From assembly GCA_021810985.1 (NCBI GenBank), contig JAJZQA010000018.1, positions 1 to 15,608 on the forward strand: a DNA stretch of 15,608 bases, in the 5' to 3' direction. Shown here one piece after another: positions 7,545 to 14,640 of this stretch (its first letter is position 1; each line of letters starts with the position of its first letter). Source of the stretch: Deltaproteobacteria bacterium (GTDB lineage Bacteria > Desulfobacterota > Desulfuromonadia > Geobacterales > Geobacteraceae). Under the pieces are notes generated by a model, which was given only the letters and a program-made list of their open reading frames with translations, had not been told where the DNA came from and made no database searches. Both the position numbers and the translations under genes were made by a program.

Positions 7545-8360
7545 TTACCTGTAGCTATGGAGTCCCGGCAGCAAGAGATTCACCCCGAGGAACGTAAAAA
7601 GAAGCACGCAAAAACCGACGATCGCCAGAATGGCGGCCCTGCTTCCCCGCCAGCCGGTGGTCAACCGGCCATGGAGCAGCGCGGCATAGACGAACCAGGT
7701 GATCAATGACCAGGTTTCTTTCGGGTCCCAGCTCCAATAGGCGCCCCAGGCTGATTCCGCCCAGATGGCCCCGGAGACGATGGCAATCGTCAAAAGCGGG
7801 AAACCGATGGTCAGACAGCGGTAGTTGATGTCGTCAAGGGTTTCCAGTGAAGGAAGCCGGTGATACATGGCGCCCAGCTTCTTTTTTTTCAGGGCATGCT
7901 CCTGGAGCAGGTACATGATTCCCGCGCAGAAGGCAATGGCAAAGGCGGCGTATCCGGCAAAGGCGGCAACCGTATGAAATCCGAGCCAGCCGCTTTTCAA
8001 CGCGGGATTCAACGGGGTAATCGCCGAGGGAAAGATCGTCGACGTCACCATGACCAGCAGCGCCACGGGGGTCACGAAGGAGCCGAGGACCGCGGAGCGG
8101 TAGCGGTGCTGGAAACCGAGGAATACCGCGACAATGGTCAGGCTGAAAAACGAGAGAGACTCATGAAGGTTGGTTATCGGTGTATGTCCCGCTTCCAGGT
8201 AGCGGAAAAAGGTAAAGGCGCAGTGAGAGATAAATCCCGCTGTCAGCACCCACCGGGAGATGCGGCCGACGGCGTCGCGTTGCCGGGCAAGGTACAGCAG
8301 GTAGAGGAGGGTCGCCGCTCCATACAGCACCAGAACCGTCATATGCAAATACACACTCAT
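7545..8360 (-). CDS. ccsA: CcsA/ResC-type cytochrome c assembly membrane protein
   Basis: Integral membrane protein of 271 residues with about eight hydrophobic segments. It carries the tryptophan-rich heme-handling signature WGAYWSWDPKETWSLITW at 205-222 between membrane segments. Conserved-type histidines H46, H129, H230 and H268 are candidate heme ligands. In System II cytochrome c maturation, CcsA with CcsB/ResB passes heme to the periplasmic apocytochrome. The same position beside hemA is taken in Bacillus by hemX, a relative that modulates glutamyl-tRNA reductase levels, so a regulatory role on HemA is also possible. The intact tryptophan-rich motif favours heme transport. The ATG overlaps the preceding gene by 4 bases (ATGA), and hemA follows after 10 bases, so co-translation is likely. 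No CcsB gene is in the window. Confidence 0.9.
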   Translation of the reverse strand: MSVYLHMTVLVLYGAATLLYLLYLARQRDAVGRISRWVLTAGFISHCAFTFFRYLEAGHTPITNLHESLSFFSLTIVAVFLGFQHRYRSAVLGSFVTPVALLVMVTSTIFPSAITPLNPALKSGWLGFHTVAAFAGYAAFAIAFCAGIMYLLQEHALKKKKLGAMYHRLPSLETLDDINYRCLTIGFPLLTIAIVSGAIWAESAWGAYWSWDPKETWSLITWFVYAALLHGRLTTGWRGSRAAILAIVGFCVLLFTFLGVNLLLPGLHSYR

Positions 8361-9031
8361 TCGGACGTCCTCTTTTCCAGGCCCAGTTCGCTGAGGCTGA
8401 ATCCCGGACCGGCAATCTCCCGGAGCAACCGGTCGACGGCCTCCGGGGAATCGCCGCGCAAAATGCCCGGCAGGTTGTGGGAAATAAGGGAATGCAGAAT
8501 TTCTTTCATCGCATGGCAGCCTATTTTTGAGGCCAGCAGTTTCTCACGAACCGCGCCCAGGATCCGCAACACCTCACCGTACTCTTCGCCGTAGCGGGCA
8601 TGCAGCTCTTCCCGAACTTCCCTGGCCAGTACGGGGCATTTGCCTCCGGTGGAAACGGTCAGCAGCAGTTCACCCCGGGCGACCGCCGCCGGGGTGGTAA
8701 AATCGCTCCGCTCCGGCATATCGGCAATGTTCGCCAAAATCCGCCACTCCGTGGCCTCTTCGGCCACGGCGCGGCTGATGGTACGATCGCCGGTAGCGGC
8801 AAAAACCAGAAAGGCCCCGGCCAGATCGCCGGGACGATAGTCACGGGCACGATGGCTGATACTTCCCTTTTCCAGAAGACGGCGCAGTCCCTTGGAAAGA
8901 CGGGGGGCAACTCCCGTCACAGCGGCGCCTGCCTCCAGGAGCATCTGGCACTTGCGTTCGGCAACCGCACCGCCGCCGACAATAATGGCGACTTTGCCGC
9001 GGATGTCCATATTCATTGGGTAATACTTCAT
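8357..9031 (-). CDS. Precorrin-2 dehydrogenase / sirohydrochlorin ferrochelatase (Met8/CysG N-terminal type)
   Basis: Oxidises precorrin-2 to sirohydrochlorin with NAD and probably inserts iron to give siroheme. The NAD-binding fold appears as AIIVGGGAVAERK at 15-27, followed by FAATGDRTISRAVA at 77-90. NIADMPERSDFTTPA at 101-115 holds D104 at the catalytic aspartate position of the Met8/CysG family. STGGKCPVLAREVREEL follows at 127-143. The 224 residues match stand-alone Met8-type enzymes, and the missing methyltransferase half is supplied by the CobA domain four genes downstream. AGGA sits 8 to 11 bases before the ATG. It is the first gene of the tetrapyrrole cluster, 171 bases after sbcC, and overlaps ccsA by 4 bases. 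It is often annotated cysG, sirC or hemX; I leave the symbol blank. Confidence 0.93.
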   Translation of the reverse strand: MKYYPMNMDIRGKVAIIVGGGAVAERKCQMLLEAGAAVTGVAPRLSKGLRRLLEKGSISHRARDYRPGDLAGAFLVFAATGDRTISRAVAEEATEWRILANIADMPERSDFTTPAAVARGELLLTVSTGGKCPVLAREVREELHARYGEEYGEVLRILGAVREKLLASKIGCHAMKEILHSLISHNLPGILRGDSPEAVDRLLREIAGPGFSLSELGLEKRTSE

Positions 9032-9054
9032 AGACCGGTTCCTGATTCAGGGCT

Positions 9055-9081
9055 GGAGACGGCTAGAATATTCCAGTCTCC
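9055..9081 (-). other. Stem-loop upstream of the siroheme synthase gene
   Basis: GGAGAC (9055-9060) and GTCTCC (9076-9081) pair, extended by GG/CC with one bulged base, around an AT-rich loop containing AATATT. It lies about 25 bases before the ribosome site of the Met8-type gene. It could be a 5'-leader structure or a binding site. No riboswitch class is recognisable in it. Confidence 0.35.
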
Positions 9082-9161
9082 GGGAGAGAATCCGGCAACC
9101 GGAAAGGCTCGGGTAAGTCTACCACAGCAGCGGAAAGTGATGGAAATAATTTTTCTCGTCA

Positions 9162-9188
9162 CACTATCGAGTCGGCTGCCGGATAGTG
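9162..9188 (-). other. Inverted repeat just after sbcC
   Basis: CACTATC (9162-9168) and GATAGTG (9182-9188) form a perfect 7-bp stem with a 13-base loop, 14 bases after the sbcC stop codon on the minus strand. The following bases (TGACGAGAAAAATTATTTC) lack a strong U-run, so termination would be weak. It is a candidate boundary between the sbcDC unit and the tetrapyrrole cluster. Confidence 0.4.
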
Positions 9189-9202
9189 CATGCTGGGCCT
9201 CC

Positions 9203-12200
9203 TCACGCAATCCGTCGGCAACCCGGACCACGGAGACTGCTGCGCCCGGCACTGCCTGACTCAACCTGGATCTGCGTCCCGATGCGCTCTTTCAGAGCCG
9301 GCACGTGAGAAATGATGCCGATCAGCTTGCCGTCCTGCTGCAGGCCCGCCAGGGTTTCCAGCGCGGTTTCCAAGGCATCTTCGTCGAGGGTGCCGAAGCC
9401 TTCGTCAAGGAACAGCGAATCGACCCGCACATTGCGGCTGGCCATGCCGGAAAGGCCAAGGGACAGCGCCAGGCTGGCAATGAAACTCTCGCCACCGGAA
9501 AGATTCCTGGTTGAGCGGACCTCTCCGGCCTGGTAGTTATCGAGGACATTCAACTCCAGCGGTTCCTCGTGGTCGCGGACCAGGATGTAGCGGTCACTCA
9601 TTTTCCGCAGCTGGCGATTGGCGTGGCCGACCATCAGCTCGAACGTCAGTCCCTGGGCAAAATTGCGGAATTTTTTCCCGTCACTGGAGCCGATCAGCGC
9701 GTGCAGCCGCTCCCAGCGGGCACACTCCTTTTTCTGCAATTCCAGGGCCTGCAGGCGTTCCCGCTGACGCTGCTGCTCTCCGGCATGTTGCTGAAGTCTC
9801 TGCGCAATCGCGCCTAAAGCCTTTTGCAGCTCATGCAGCTGCGCGCTGCCGACCGACTGTGCTTCCCTGATCTGCTCGAGAGTTTTTTCCGACAGCTTCT
9901 TGTCCCGCTCCTGCTGTAAAGCGGTCGATCGGTCCCGGCGGCGGGTCTGCAGCTCCACCTCATTCCGCCGCAGCTCTTCAGCCAGGCGGGAGAGCTCCTC
10001 AAGACGTGCTTGCGGCAGGCGTGCCTGCTGGAAGGCGGGCTCATCGGCAAAACCGGCTTCCCGCAGCCTGTGCTGCAGGGCGGATTCGAGCGTACGAAGC
10101 TGCGCTGCCCGGGCGGCAAGGGACCCGCTGAGTTTCCGCAGCCGCAGTTCCAGCCCGGCACTTTCATGCTGCAGGGCATCCCGGTTCCGCAGCGCGTCTT
10201 CGCGTTGCTGTGCCGCCTGGGCAAGCGTTGCAGCCAGTCGTCGTTCCTCGCAGTCCGGATTGCGCTCGCCAAACAACTCCCGGCGCTGTTCCGCCAGGGT
10301 GTCCCGCTGCAACAGGCTGGCGGCAATGCGCTGCCCGGCAGCGGTGAGATTTGTTTCGGCCACGGCCAGGAGTGCCTGCGCCTGGCCCTTCTTGGCGACC
10401 ACCTCCGACAGGGCCTTTTCCAGACGCTCTTTTTCCTGCTGCTGCTGAAGATAGTCAGCGTGACGTGCGGTCAAGGCGGCAAGGATTCCATCGACGGACT
10501 CCGGAGTAACCGCCTGACAGCCATACGCTGCCACGGCTTGTCCCGCTTCGGCACTGGCCCGCACGAGCTCTTCCCGCAGCGTCTCATTTTCGCGCGTCAC
10601 ACGCTCGAGAGCATGGACCACGGCCTCTTTGCCAAGTTCCGCGGCCTGCCGCGCCTTGTCGTGGCGATTCAGCGCCTCCTTGGCCGTGGCGAGGGTTGCG
10701 CTTGCCGTTGCAAGCTCCTTTTCCCGATCTTCGGCTTCACGGATCACGGTGCGGCAGTACGCAAGCTCCTCCCGGCAGCTGTCGAGCTCCGCGGAGAGGC
10801 ATTCATTCCGTGGCAAGGCAGCGGCGGCAAGGGCAAGCTCGGCCCATCCGGCCGCGCAAAAAGACTCATCGCGTTCCAGCCGCTCCCGGCATTCCGCCTG
10901 CTGCAGGCCGGCCTGCTCGAGCTCCTTGCCGACTGCAGCCAGGTCCGCCCTGACACGTGAAAGCTGTTCGCTGCTCTCTTTATACGCCCTGCCCGCCCGT
11001 TCCAGTTCCTGCCGTGCCGTGTCCGGCTCCGGCACAGTACCGGCTGCATAGGGATGTTCCGTGGCGCCGCACAGTGGACAGGGTGCGCCATCAACCAGCT
11101 GCGCCCGCTCCGCTTCCAGGTCGCGCACCCGATTGAGCAGAACGAGCGTGTCCTGCAGCTGACGGACAATCTGCTCGCGCAAGCCGCACTCCCGCATGAG
11201 CTCCGCCTCTTGGGCAATCAAGCCCGAGCGCTTTTTCTCGAGCCCGGTCATGTGTTCCTGAAGCACGAGCAATTTTTGCCCGGCTTCCCCAACCCTGGTC
11301 AGCACTTCCGCAAGGCCAAGCAGACGGTTCAGCCTGCTTGACAGTTTTTCGGCCTCTCCACGCCAGGAAGATAGTTCCCGGCCCTGCAAATGGTCAGCAC
11401 CTGCCGCCCGGATCGCTCCCACACGTTGTTCGGCCGCAGAAACCGCCAGCGCGGCGTCCTGCCAATCGCTTTCCGTCTGCCGCAGCGCCTGCTCCAGGAT
11501 CGTGTTCTGGGAAACATGCTGCTCCAGCTGTGTGCGGCTGTCCGCAGCGCGACCGGCAAGCAGCTTCAGTGCCTTCAGCTGCTGAGCGATCCCCGCCAGA
11601 GTTCCGGCCAGGGCCGCATCCGCGCGGTGCTCAGCCAGAAAGGCGTCGACAGTGCCCAGGAGCCCCGCAAGCGCCGCAATTTCTTCATCGATTCGAGCTA
11701 GGGAGCTACGATAATCAAGACACTGTTTCTTCCCTGCCTCGGCATCCGCCTGCTGCCCCTTCACCTGAGAAATCACTTCAGCGATCGTCGTATCGAGGGT
11801 TCGGGTTGTCCGGATCAGCTCCGCCTCCCGCTGTTGCTCGTCCGCAGCTTTTTTCAGGTCGAGATCCGCCTGTGCCAGGGCCTCACCCGCTGCCTGCAAT
11901 TTCGATTGCACGTGGGGAGCCAACTCGGCGGCATTCGTCAGTTCGGCTCGCTCGTCCTCTTGTTGTCTTCTGATGCCCACAAGCTGTGCGTACTCACCTT
12001 CGAGCGCCAGGGCTTTCGCGGCCTGGGCCAGGCAGGCCAGCTCCGCGGCCGCCGAATGTTTCTGCTCTTCAAAGATCCGCCAGGCCTCTTCCAACCGGTT
12101 GAGCTCTTCTTCGAGAAGCACTATCCGCTCTTTCCAGGCCTGGGCCTCCCGGATTTCAGACAGCGCGGCGAGAAACTGCGTCTCTTGCCGCTGCTTTTCC

Positions 12201-12877
12201 TCCTGCTCCCGGCGAAGGGCCGCCTCTTCCTCTGGGGCAAGAAGCTGAATTCCGTCAAGTTCGAGCCGCAGCGTCTCCAGCTTCTTGCGCTGTTCGCTGG
12301 TGCACTCATGTACTTTCATGGAAATCTGGCTGTAGATCGCAGTACCGGTAATCTGCTCGAGGATCGGGGCCCGCTTGTCGGGAGTCGCCTGCAGAAAGGC
12401 GGCAAAGCCCCCTTGGGCCAGCAGCATCGAGCGGGTGAAGCGGTCAAAATCCATACCGGTGACGTCTTCCACCCTTTGTGCCACGGCGGAGAGTTTCGAC
12501 TCGATGACCTTTCCGCTCTCAGCCTCGACGATTTCATGCTTCGGCGACTGCAGTTGCCCGTCAACCCGCTTGCGCGAACGGTGCTGACTCCAGTGGCAGC
12601 GAAAGCGCCCCTTGGCCGTTTCAAATTCAACCTCGGCAAAACATTCGCCCGTCTGCCTCGAGATGATTTCGTTGTCGTTCTGGGTGATTCTGCTGAGGCG
12701 GGGAGTCTGGCCATAGAGAGCCAGACAGATGGCGTCAAGGATGGTGGTCTTGCCCGCTCCGGTCGGACCGGTGATGGCGAAGATGCCGCTGGAAACATAA
12801 TCGGGATGGGTGAAATCGATCTGCCATGTACCGGCCAGAGAATTCAGGTTTTTAAAAGAGAGTCGGAGTATTCTCAC
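9203..12877 (-). CDS. sbcC: Exonuclease SbcC, Rad50-like SMC-type ATPase subunit
   Basis: ATPase arm of the SbcCD nuclease, which opens DNA hairpins and processes blocked double-strand ends. The 1224 residues are somewhat longer than the 1048 of E. coli SbcC. The N-terminal ATPase half has the P-loop GPTGAGKT at 37-44. A long Glu/Gln/Ala/Leu-rich coiled coil spans about 180-1060 and is broken by the zinc hook C600-P-L-C603, which dimerises two molecules. The C-terminal half has the ABC signature LSGGESF near 1122 and Walker B SLFLDEGFGTLDEDALE near 1153-1169. The start is GTG, overlapping the sbcD stop as GTGA, so translation is coupled. The stop is followed at once by GGAGG and a tiny open frame described separately. 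Reading-frame shadows on the other strand reflect the high GC content. Confidence 0.97.
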   Translation of the reverse strand: MRILRLSFKNLNSLAGTWQIDFTHPDYVSSGIFAITGPTGAGKTTILDAICLALYGQTPRLSRITQNDNEIISRQTGECFAEVEFETAKGRFRCHWSQHRSRKRVDGQLQSPKHEIVEAESGKVIESKLSAVAQRVEDVTGMDFDRFTRSMLLAQGGFAAFLQATPDKRAPILEQITGTAIYSQISMKVHECTSEQRKKLETLRLELDGIQLLAPEEEAALRREQEEKQRQETQFLAALSEIREAQAWKERIVLLEEELNRLEEAWRIFEEQKHSAAAELACLAQAAKALALEGEYAQLVGIRRQQEDERAELTNAAELAPHVQSKLQAAGEALAQADLDLKKAADEQQREAELIRTTRTLDTTIAEVISQVKGQQADAEAGKKQCLDYRSSLARIDEEIAALAGLLGTVDAFLAEHRADAALAGTLAGIAQQLKALKLLAGRAADSRTQLEQHVSQNTILEQALRQTESDWQDAALAVSAAEQRVGAIRAAGADHLQGRELSSWRGEAEKLSSRLNRLLGLAEVLTRVGEAGQKLLVLQEHMTGLEKKRSGLIAQEAELMRECGLREQIVRQLQDTLVLLNRVRDLEAERAQLVDGAPCPLCGATEHPYAAGTVPEPDTARQELERAGRAYKESSEQLSRVRADLAAVGKELEQAGLQQAECRERLERDESFCAAGWAELALAAAALPRNECLSAELDSCREELAYCRTVIREAEDREKELATASATLATAKEALNRHDKARQAAELGKEAVVHALERVTRENETLREELVRASAEAGQAVAAYGCQAVTPESVDGILAALTARHADYLQQQQEKERLEKALSEVVAKKGQAQALLAVAETNLTAAGQRIAASLLQRDTLAEQRRELFGERNPDCEERRLAATLAQAAQQREDALRNRDALQHESAGLELRLRKLSGSLAARAAQLRTLESALQHRLREAGFADEPAFQQARLPQARLEELSRLAEELRRNEVELQTRRRDRSTALQQERDKKLSEKTLEQIREAQSVGSAQLHELQKALGAIAQRLQQHAGEQQRQRERLQALELQKKECARWERLHALIGSSDGKKFRNFAQGLTFELMVGHANRQLRKMSDRYILVRDHEEPLELNVLDNYQAGEVRSTRNLSGGESFIASLALSLGLSGMASRNVRVDSLFLDEGFGTLDEDALETALETLAGLQQDGKLIGIISHVPALKERIGTQIQVESGSAGRSSLRGPGCRRIA

Positions 12878-14106
12878 CGTGGGCCTCGCGGATCCTGGTC
12901 ATGTAGCGCGAGAACCGCTTCCTGAAAGACCGCTGCCAGTTCATCCCGCTGTTCCGCGGGGACAGCATGGGCAGCCAGGCAACGGGCAAAGACATCTTCG
13001 ACGGAAAGATCATCCAGGGTCTCTTCCGCTGCCATCCCGGACAAGACCCGCTCCGCCAGACGCAGGTTCTTTGAGCGCAGGATCTCCAGGGACGTTCCCT
13101 CGATCAGTTCCCGCAACCGCTCCTGCAGATCAGCGATGAGCTCCTCGCCGTCGTAAATGACCTCCAGCCAAGCCGTTGAAGAGTCCTTCCGCAGCTCCGC
13201 GAGCCGCTCGCTGATACGGGCCCAGTCACCCCGCACCGTTGCCAGCGACTGGAAACAGGGTACGGCAATTTCCTGAACCGAGACACCGTTACTCGCCGCG
13301 GTCAGCAGCAGGACGATCTTTTCCTGCCCGGCCTCGCCAAAGCTCATCGGCAGAGGCGCCCCGGAATAGCGGCGGACCTCCGAACCGCCGACCCGTTGCG
13401 GCACATGCAGATGCCCGAGAGCCAGGTAGTCGAAACACGCGGGAAAGATCTCGGCACGAACCTGGCCGAGGCTCCCCACGTACAGTTCCCGCACCCCGTC
13501 CCCCTCAACGGTCCGGCCGCCGCTGGCAAAGAGGTGCCCCATGCCGACAATCGGGAGATTTCCGCCCAATCCGGCACGCCGGGCCGTTGCCGCCTCGCCC
13601 ACCTGCCGGTAATGGTCGCGAATCCCCTCAATCAGCTTGGCTCCCTTGTCCTCAAAGGTTTCACCGGCCTCGGCGCGGCGAATATCGCGGTCACGAAGGT
13701 AGGGAACGGCACAGACAATCGCCGCCGGCTTGCCGTTGCCATCGTGCAGTACCACCAGCTCATCTTCCGCCGCCTCGGCCATGCAGCCGACTACGTGCAC
13801 GTTGAGGAATTTCAGTACTTCACGGGGGGCATTGAGCAGTGAAGGCGAGTCGTGATTACCGGCCGTGATCACCACGTGCCGACAGCCGGCAGCGGCACAG
13901 CGGCACAAAAATCGATAATACAGCTCCTGGGCCCGGTTGCTCGGAGTGCCGTTATCAAAGATGTCCCCGGCCACCAGTAGCGCCTCGGCCCCCTCGCGTT
14001 CAATGCAGCCGAGCAGCCAGTCGAGAAAAAGCTCGAATTCCCGGTAGCGTTTCCGGCCGTAGAGCGCCCGGCCGATATGCCAGTCCGAGGTATGCAGGAT
14101 TTTCAT
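12874..14106 (-). CDS. sbcD: Exonuclease SbcD, Mre11-like nuclease subunit
   Basis: Metal-dependent phosphoesterase subunit of SbcCD. It has 410 residues from the chosen start. The calcineurin-type motifs are in order: SDWHIG (D8, H10), GDIFDNG (D48), GNHDSP (N84, H85, D86) and later the GHLHVPQ motif supplying the last metal histidines. The C-terminal third carries the region expected to contact the SbcC coiled coil. The start at 14106 (MKILHTSDWHIGR) is preferred over an upstream in-frame ATG at 14193. Family proteins begin exactly there, AAAGGAG lies 10 bases before it, and the 29 extra residues (MTGERRFGG...) resemble no known extension. sbcC overlaps by 4 bases. A sigma-70-like promoter is visible about 145 bases upstream. 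Confidence 0.96.
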   Translation of the reverse strand: MKILHTSDWHIGRALYGRKRYREFELFLDWLLGCIEREGAEALLVAGDIFDNGTPSNRAQELYYRFLCRCAAAGCRHVVITAGNHDSPSLLNAPREVLKFLNVHVVGCMAEAAEDELVVLHDGNGKPAAIVCAVPYLRDRDIRRAEAGETFEDKGAKLIEGIRDHYRQVGEAATARRAGLGGNLPIVGMGHLFASGGRTVEGDGVRELYVGSLGQVRAEIFPACFDYLALGHLHVPQRVGGSEVRRYSGAPLPMSFGEAGQEKIVLLLTAASNGVSVQEIAVPCFQSLATVRGDWARISERLAELRKDSSTAWLEVIYDGEELIADLQERLRELIEGTSLEILRSKNLRLAERVLSGMAAEETLDDLSVEDVFARCLAAHAVPAEQRDELAAVFQEAVLALHDQDPRGPR

Positions 14107-14116
14107 GCTAGTGCTG

Positions 14117-14123
14117 CTCCTTT
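14117..14123 (-). promoter_or_regulatory. Ribosome binding site that sets the sbcD start
   Basis: AAAGGAG on the minus strand, 10 bases before the ATG at 14106. The alternative ATG at 14193 has no such site. This decides the shorter SbcD. Confidence 0.75.
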
Positions 14124-14137
14124 GTTTCGTGAAACAA
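14122..14137. promoter_or_regulatory. Shortened parS-like palindrome in the sbcD leader
   Basis: The plus strand reads TTGTTTCGTGAAACAA: 7-base arms TTGTTTC and GAAACAA around a central GT. On the minus strand, positions 14136 to 14123 read TGTTTCACGAAACA, which equals the parS consensus TGTTTCACGTGAAACA with the TG at positions 10-11 removed. In RNA it would fold as a 6-bp hairpin with a CACG loop directly before the AGGAG of sbcD. It could be a protein operator, an mRNA element or a decayed parS; the sequence does not decide. Confidence 0.4.
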
Positions 14138-14250
14138 GACACTTCGGCAGCGACCGGGGATGAAATACCGCCAAAGCGCCTTTCGCCGGTCATTTGTCCA
14201 GCCGGACATCACTGATTCTGACCATGTATCGCCTTGGAATTACCACATTT

Positions 14251-14279
14251 TTTATAACAAGTGCCCCAGGCAAGTGCAA
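14251..14279 (-). promoter_or_regulatory. sbcD: Probable sbcD promoter
   Basis: On the minus strand TTGCAC (14279-14274) and TATAAA (14256-14251) are separated by exactly 17 bases. The -10 matches the sigma-70 consensus at five of six positions; the -35 matches at three. The expected start of transcription is near 14244, giving a leader of about 138 bases. A direct repeat CAAGTGC (plus strand 14258-14264 and 14271-14277) overlaps the -35 and spacer and could be an operator. Confidence 0.5.
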
Positions 14280-14334
14280 GGAGAAAGTCGAAAGTAGACA
14301 TCTGCCCAAGAGTTACTTCACGAATCTTATTCTT

Positions 14335-14472
14335 CTAAATTACAAGCAGGTACAACAGCTTTCCCTTCCTCTTCAGTCCGCGGCAATTCACTGCCGGATT
14401 GCCATCCAGGGTGTTGCAGCATTTCATCCGAACAAACAGGGACTGCTTGACCTTCATTCCACAGATGGGGCA
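14335..14472 (-). pseudogene. Cysteine-rich, zinc-ribbon-like small reading frame, probably broken at its start
   Basis: On the minus strand 45 codons run open to a TAG at 14337-14335. They begin CPICGMKVKQSLFVRMKCC and include a later cysteine in NCRGLKRKGK. The spacing CxxC, then CC, then C looks like a zinc ribbon, and about 69 percent of third positions are G or C, as in genes here. No ATG, GTG or TTG lies in frame between the preceding stop (14481-14479) and the CxxC. The only in-frame ATG (14457) comes after the CxxC and has no ribosome site. An out-of-frame ATG at 14473-14471 is followed by CCCC; removing one C would give MPICGMK in frame. A start lost by a one-base insertion is therefore the simplest reading. 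I do not recognise the family. Confidence 0.35.
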
Positions 14473-14553
14473 TGATAGCTATTACAAATCATGAGCAACC
14501 TGAACCCAGTCTCTCGACAAGGTAACAACATCGGGGAAAATTGTCAGCGAGTC

Positions 14554-14581
14554 TTGACGCATAACTCGTGAATGGTAAAGT
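14554..14581 (+). promoter_or_regulatory. Possible promoter of the plus-strand TPR gene
   Basis: TTGACG (14554-14559, five of six matches to the -35 consensus) and TAAAGT (14576-14581, four of six to the -10) are 16 bases apart. The expected transcript starts near 14588 and has a leader of about 50 bases ending in the AGGAGG site. Confidence 0.4.
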
Positions 14582-14628
14582 GAACCGGGATTATCGAACG
14601 TCATCTTCTCAAACGGAATACCAATTTC

Positions 14629-14634
14629 AGGAGG
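14629..14634 (+). promoter_or_regulatory. Strong ribosome binding site of the plus-strand TPR gene
   Basis: AGGAGG followed by TTATAC and then ATG at 14641. The perfect Shine-Dalgarno and 6-base spacing fix the start of this open-ended gene. Confidence 0.85.
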
Positions 14635-14640
14635 TTATAC

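Larger units (their letters stand above)
14107..14640. other. Intergenic region between sbcD and the divergent plus-strand gene
   Basis: This 534-base stretch is less GC-rich than the genes to its left. From left to right it holds the sbcD ribosome site and palindrome, the sbcD promoter (14251-14279), a cysteine-rich minus-strand frame (14335-14472), then a plausible plus-strand promoter (14554-14581) and a strong ribosome site (14629-14634). No tRNA-like fold, CRISPR repeat or insertion-sequence end was seen. Confidence 0.7.

Noticed and set aside
10010..10960. 316-codon plus-strand frame opposite sbcC
   Set aside because: Low-complexity antisense of the coiled-coil coding region.
14107..14193. 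29-residue N-terminal extension of SbcD
   Set aside because: No ribosome site before the ATG at 14193; AAAGGAG before 14106 and the conserved MKILHTSDWH start favour the shorter protein.
14194..14475. 93-codon plus-strand open frame starting with TTG
   Set aside because: No ribosome site, no recognisable domain, and its right half is antisense to the more gene-like cysteine-rich minus-strand frame.
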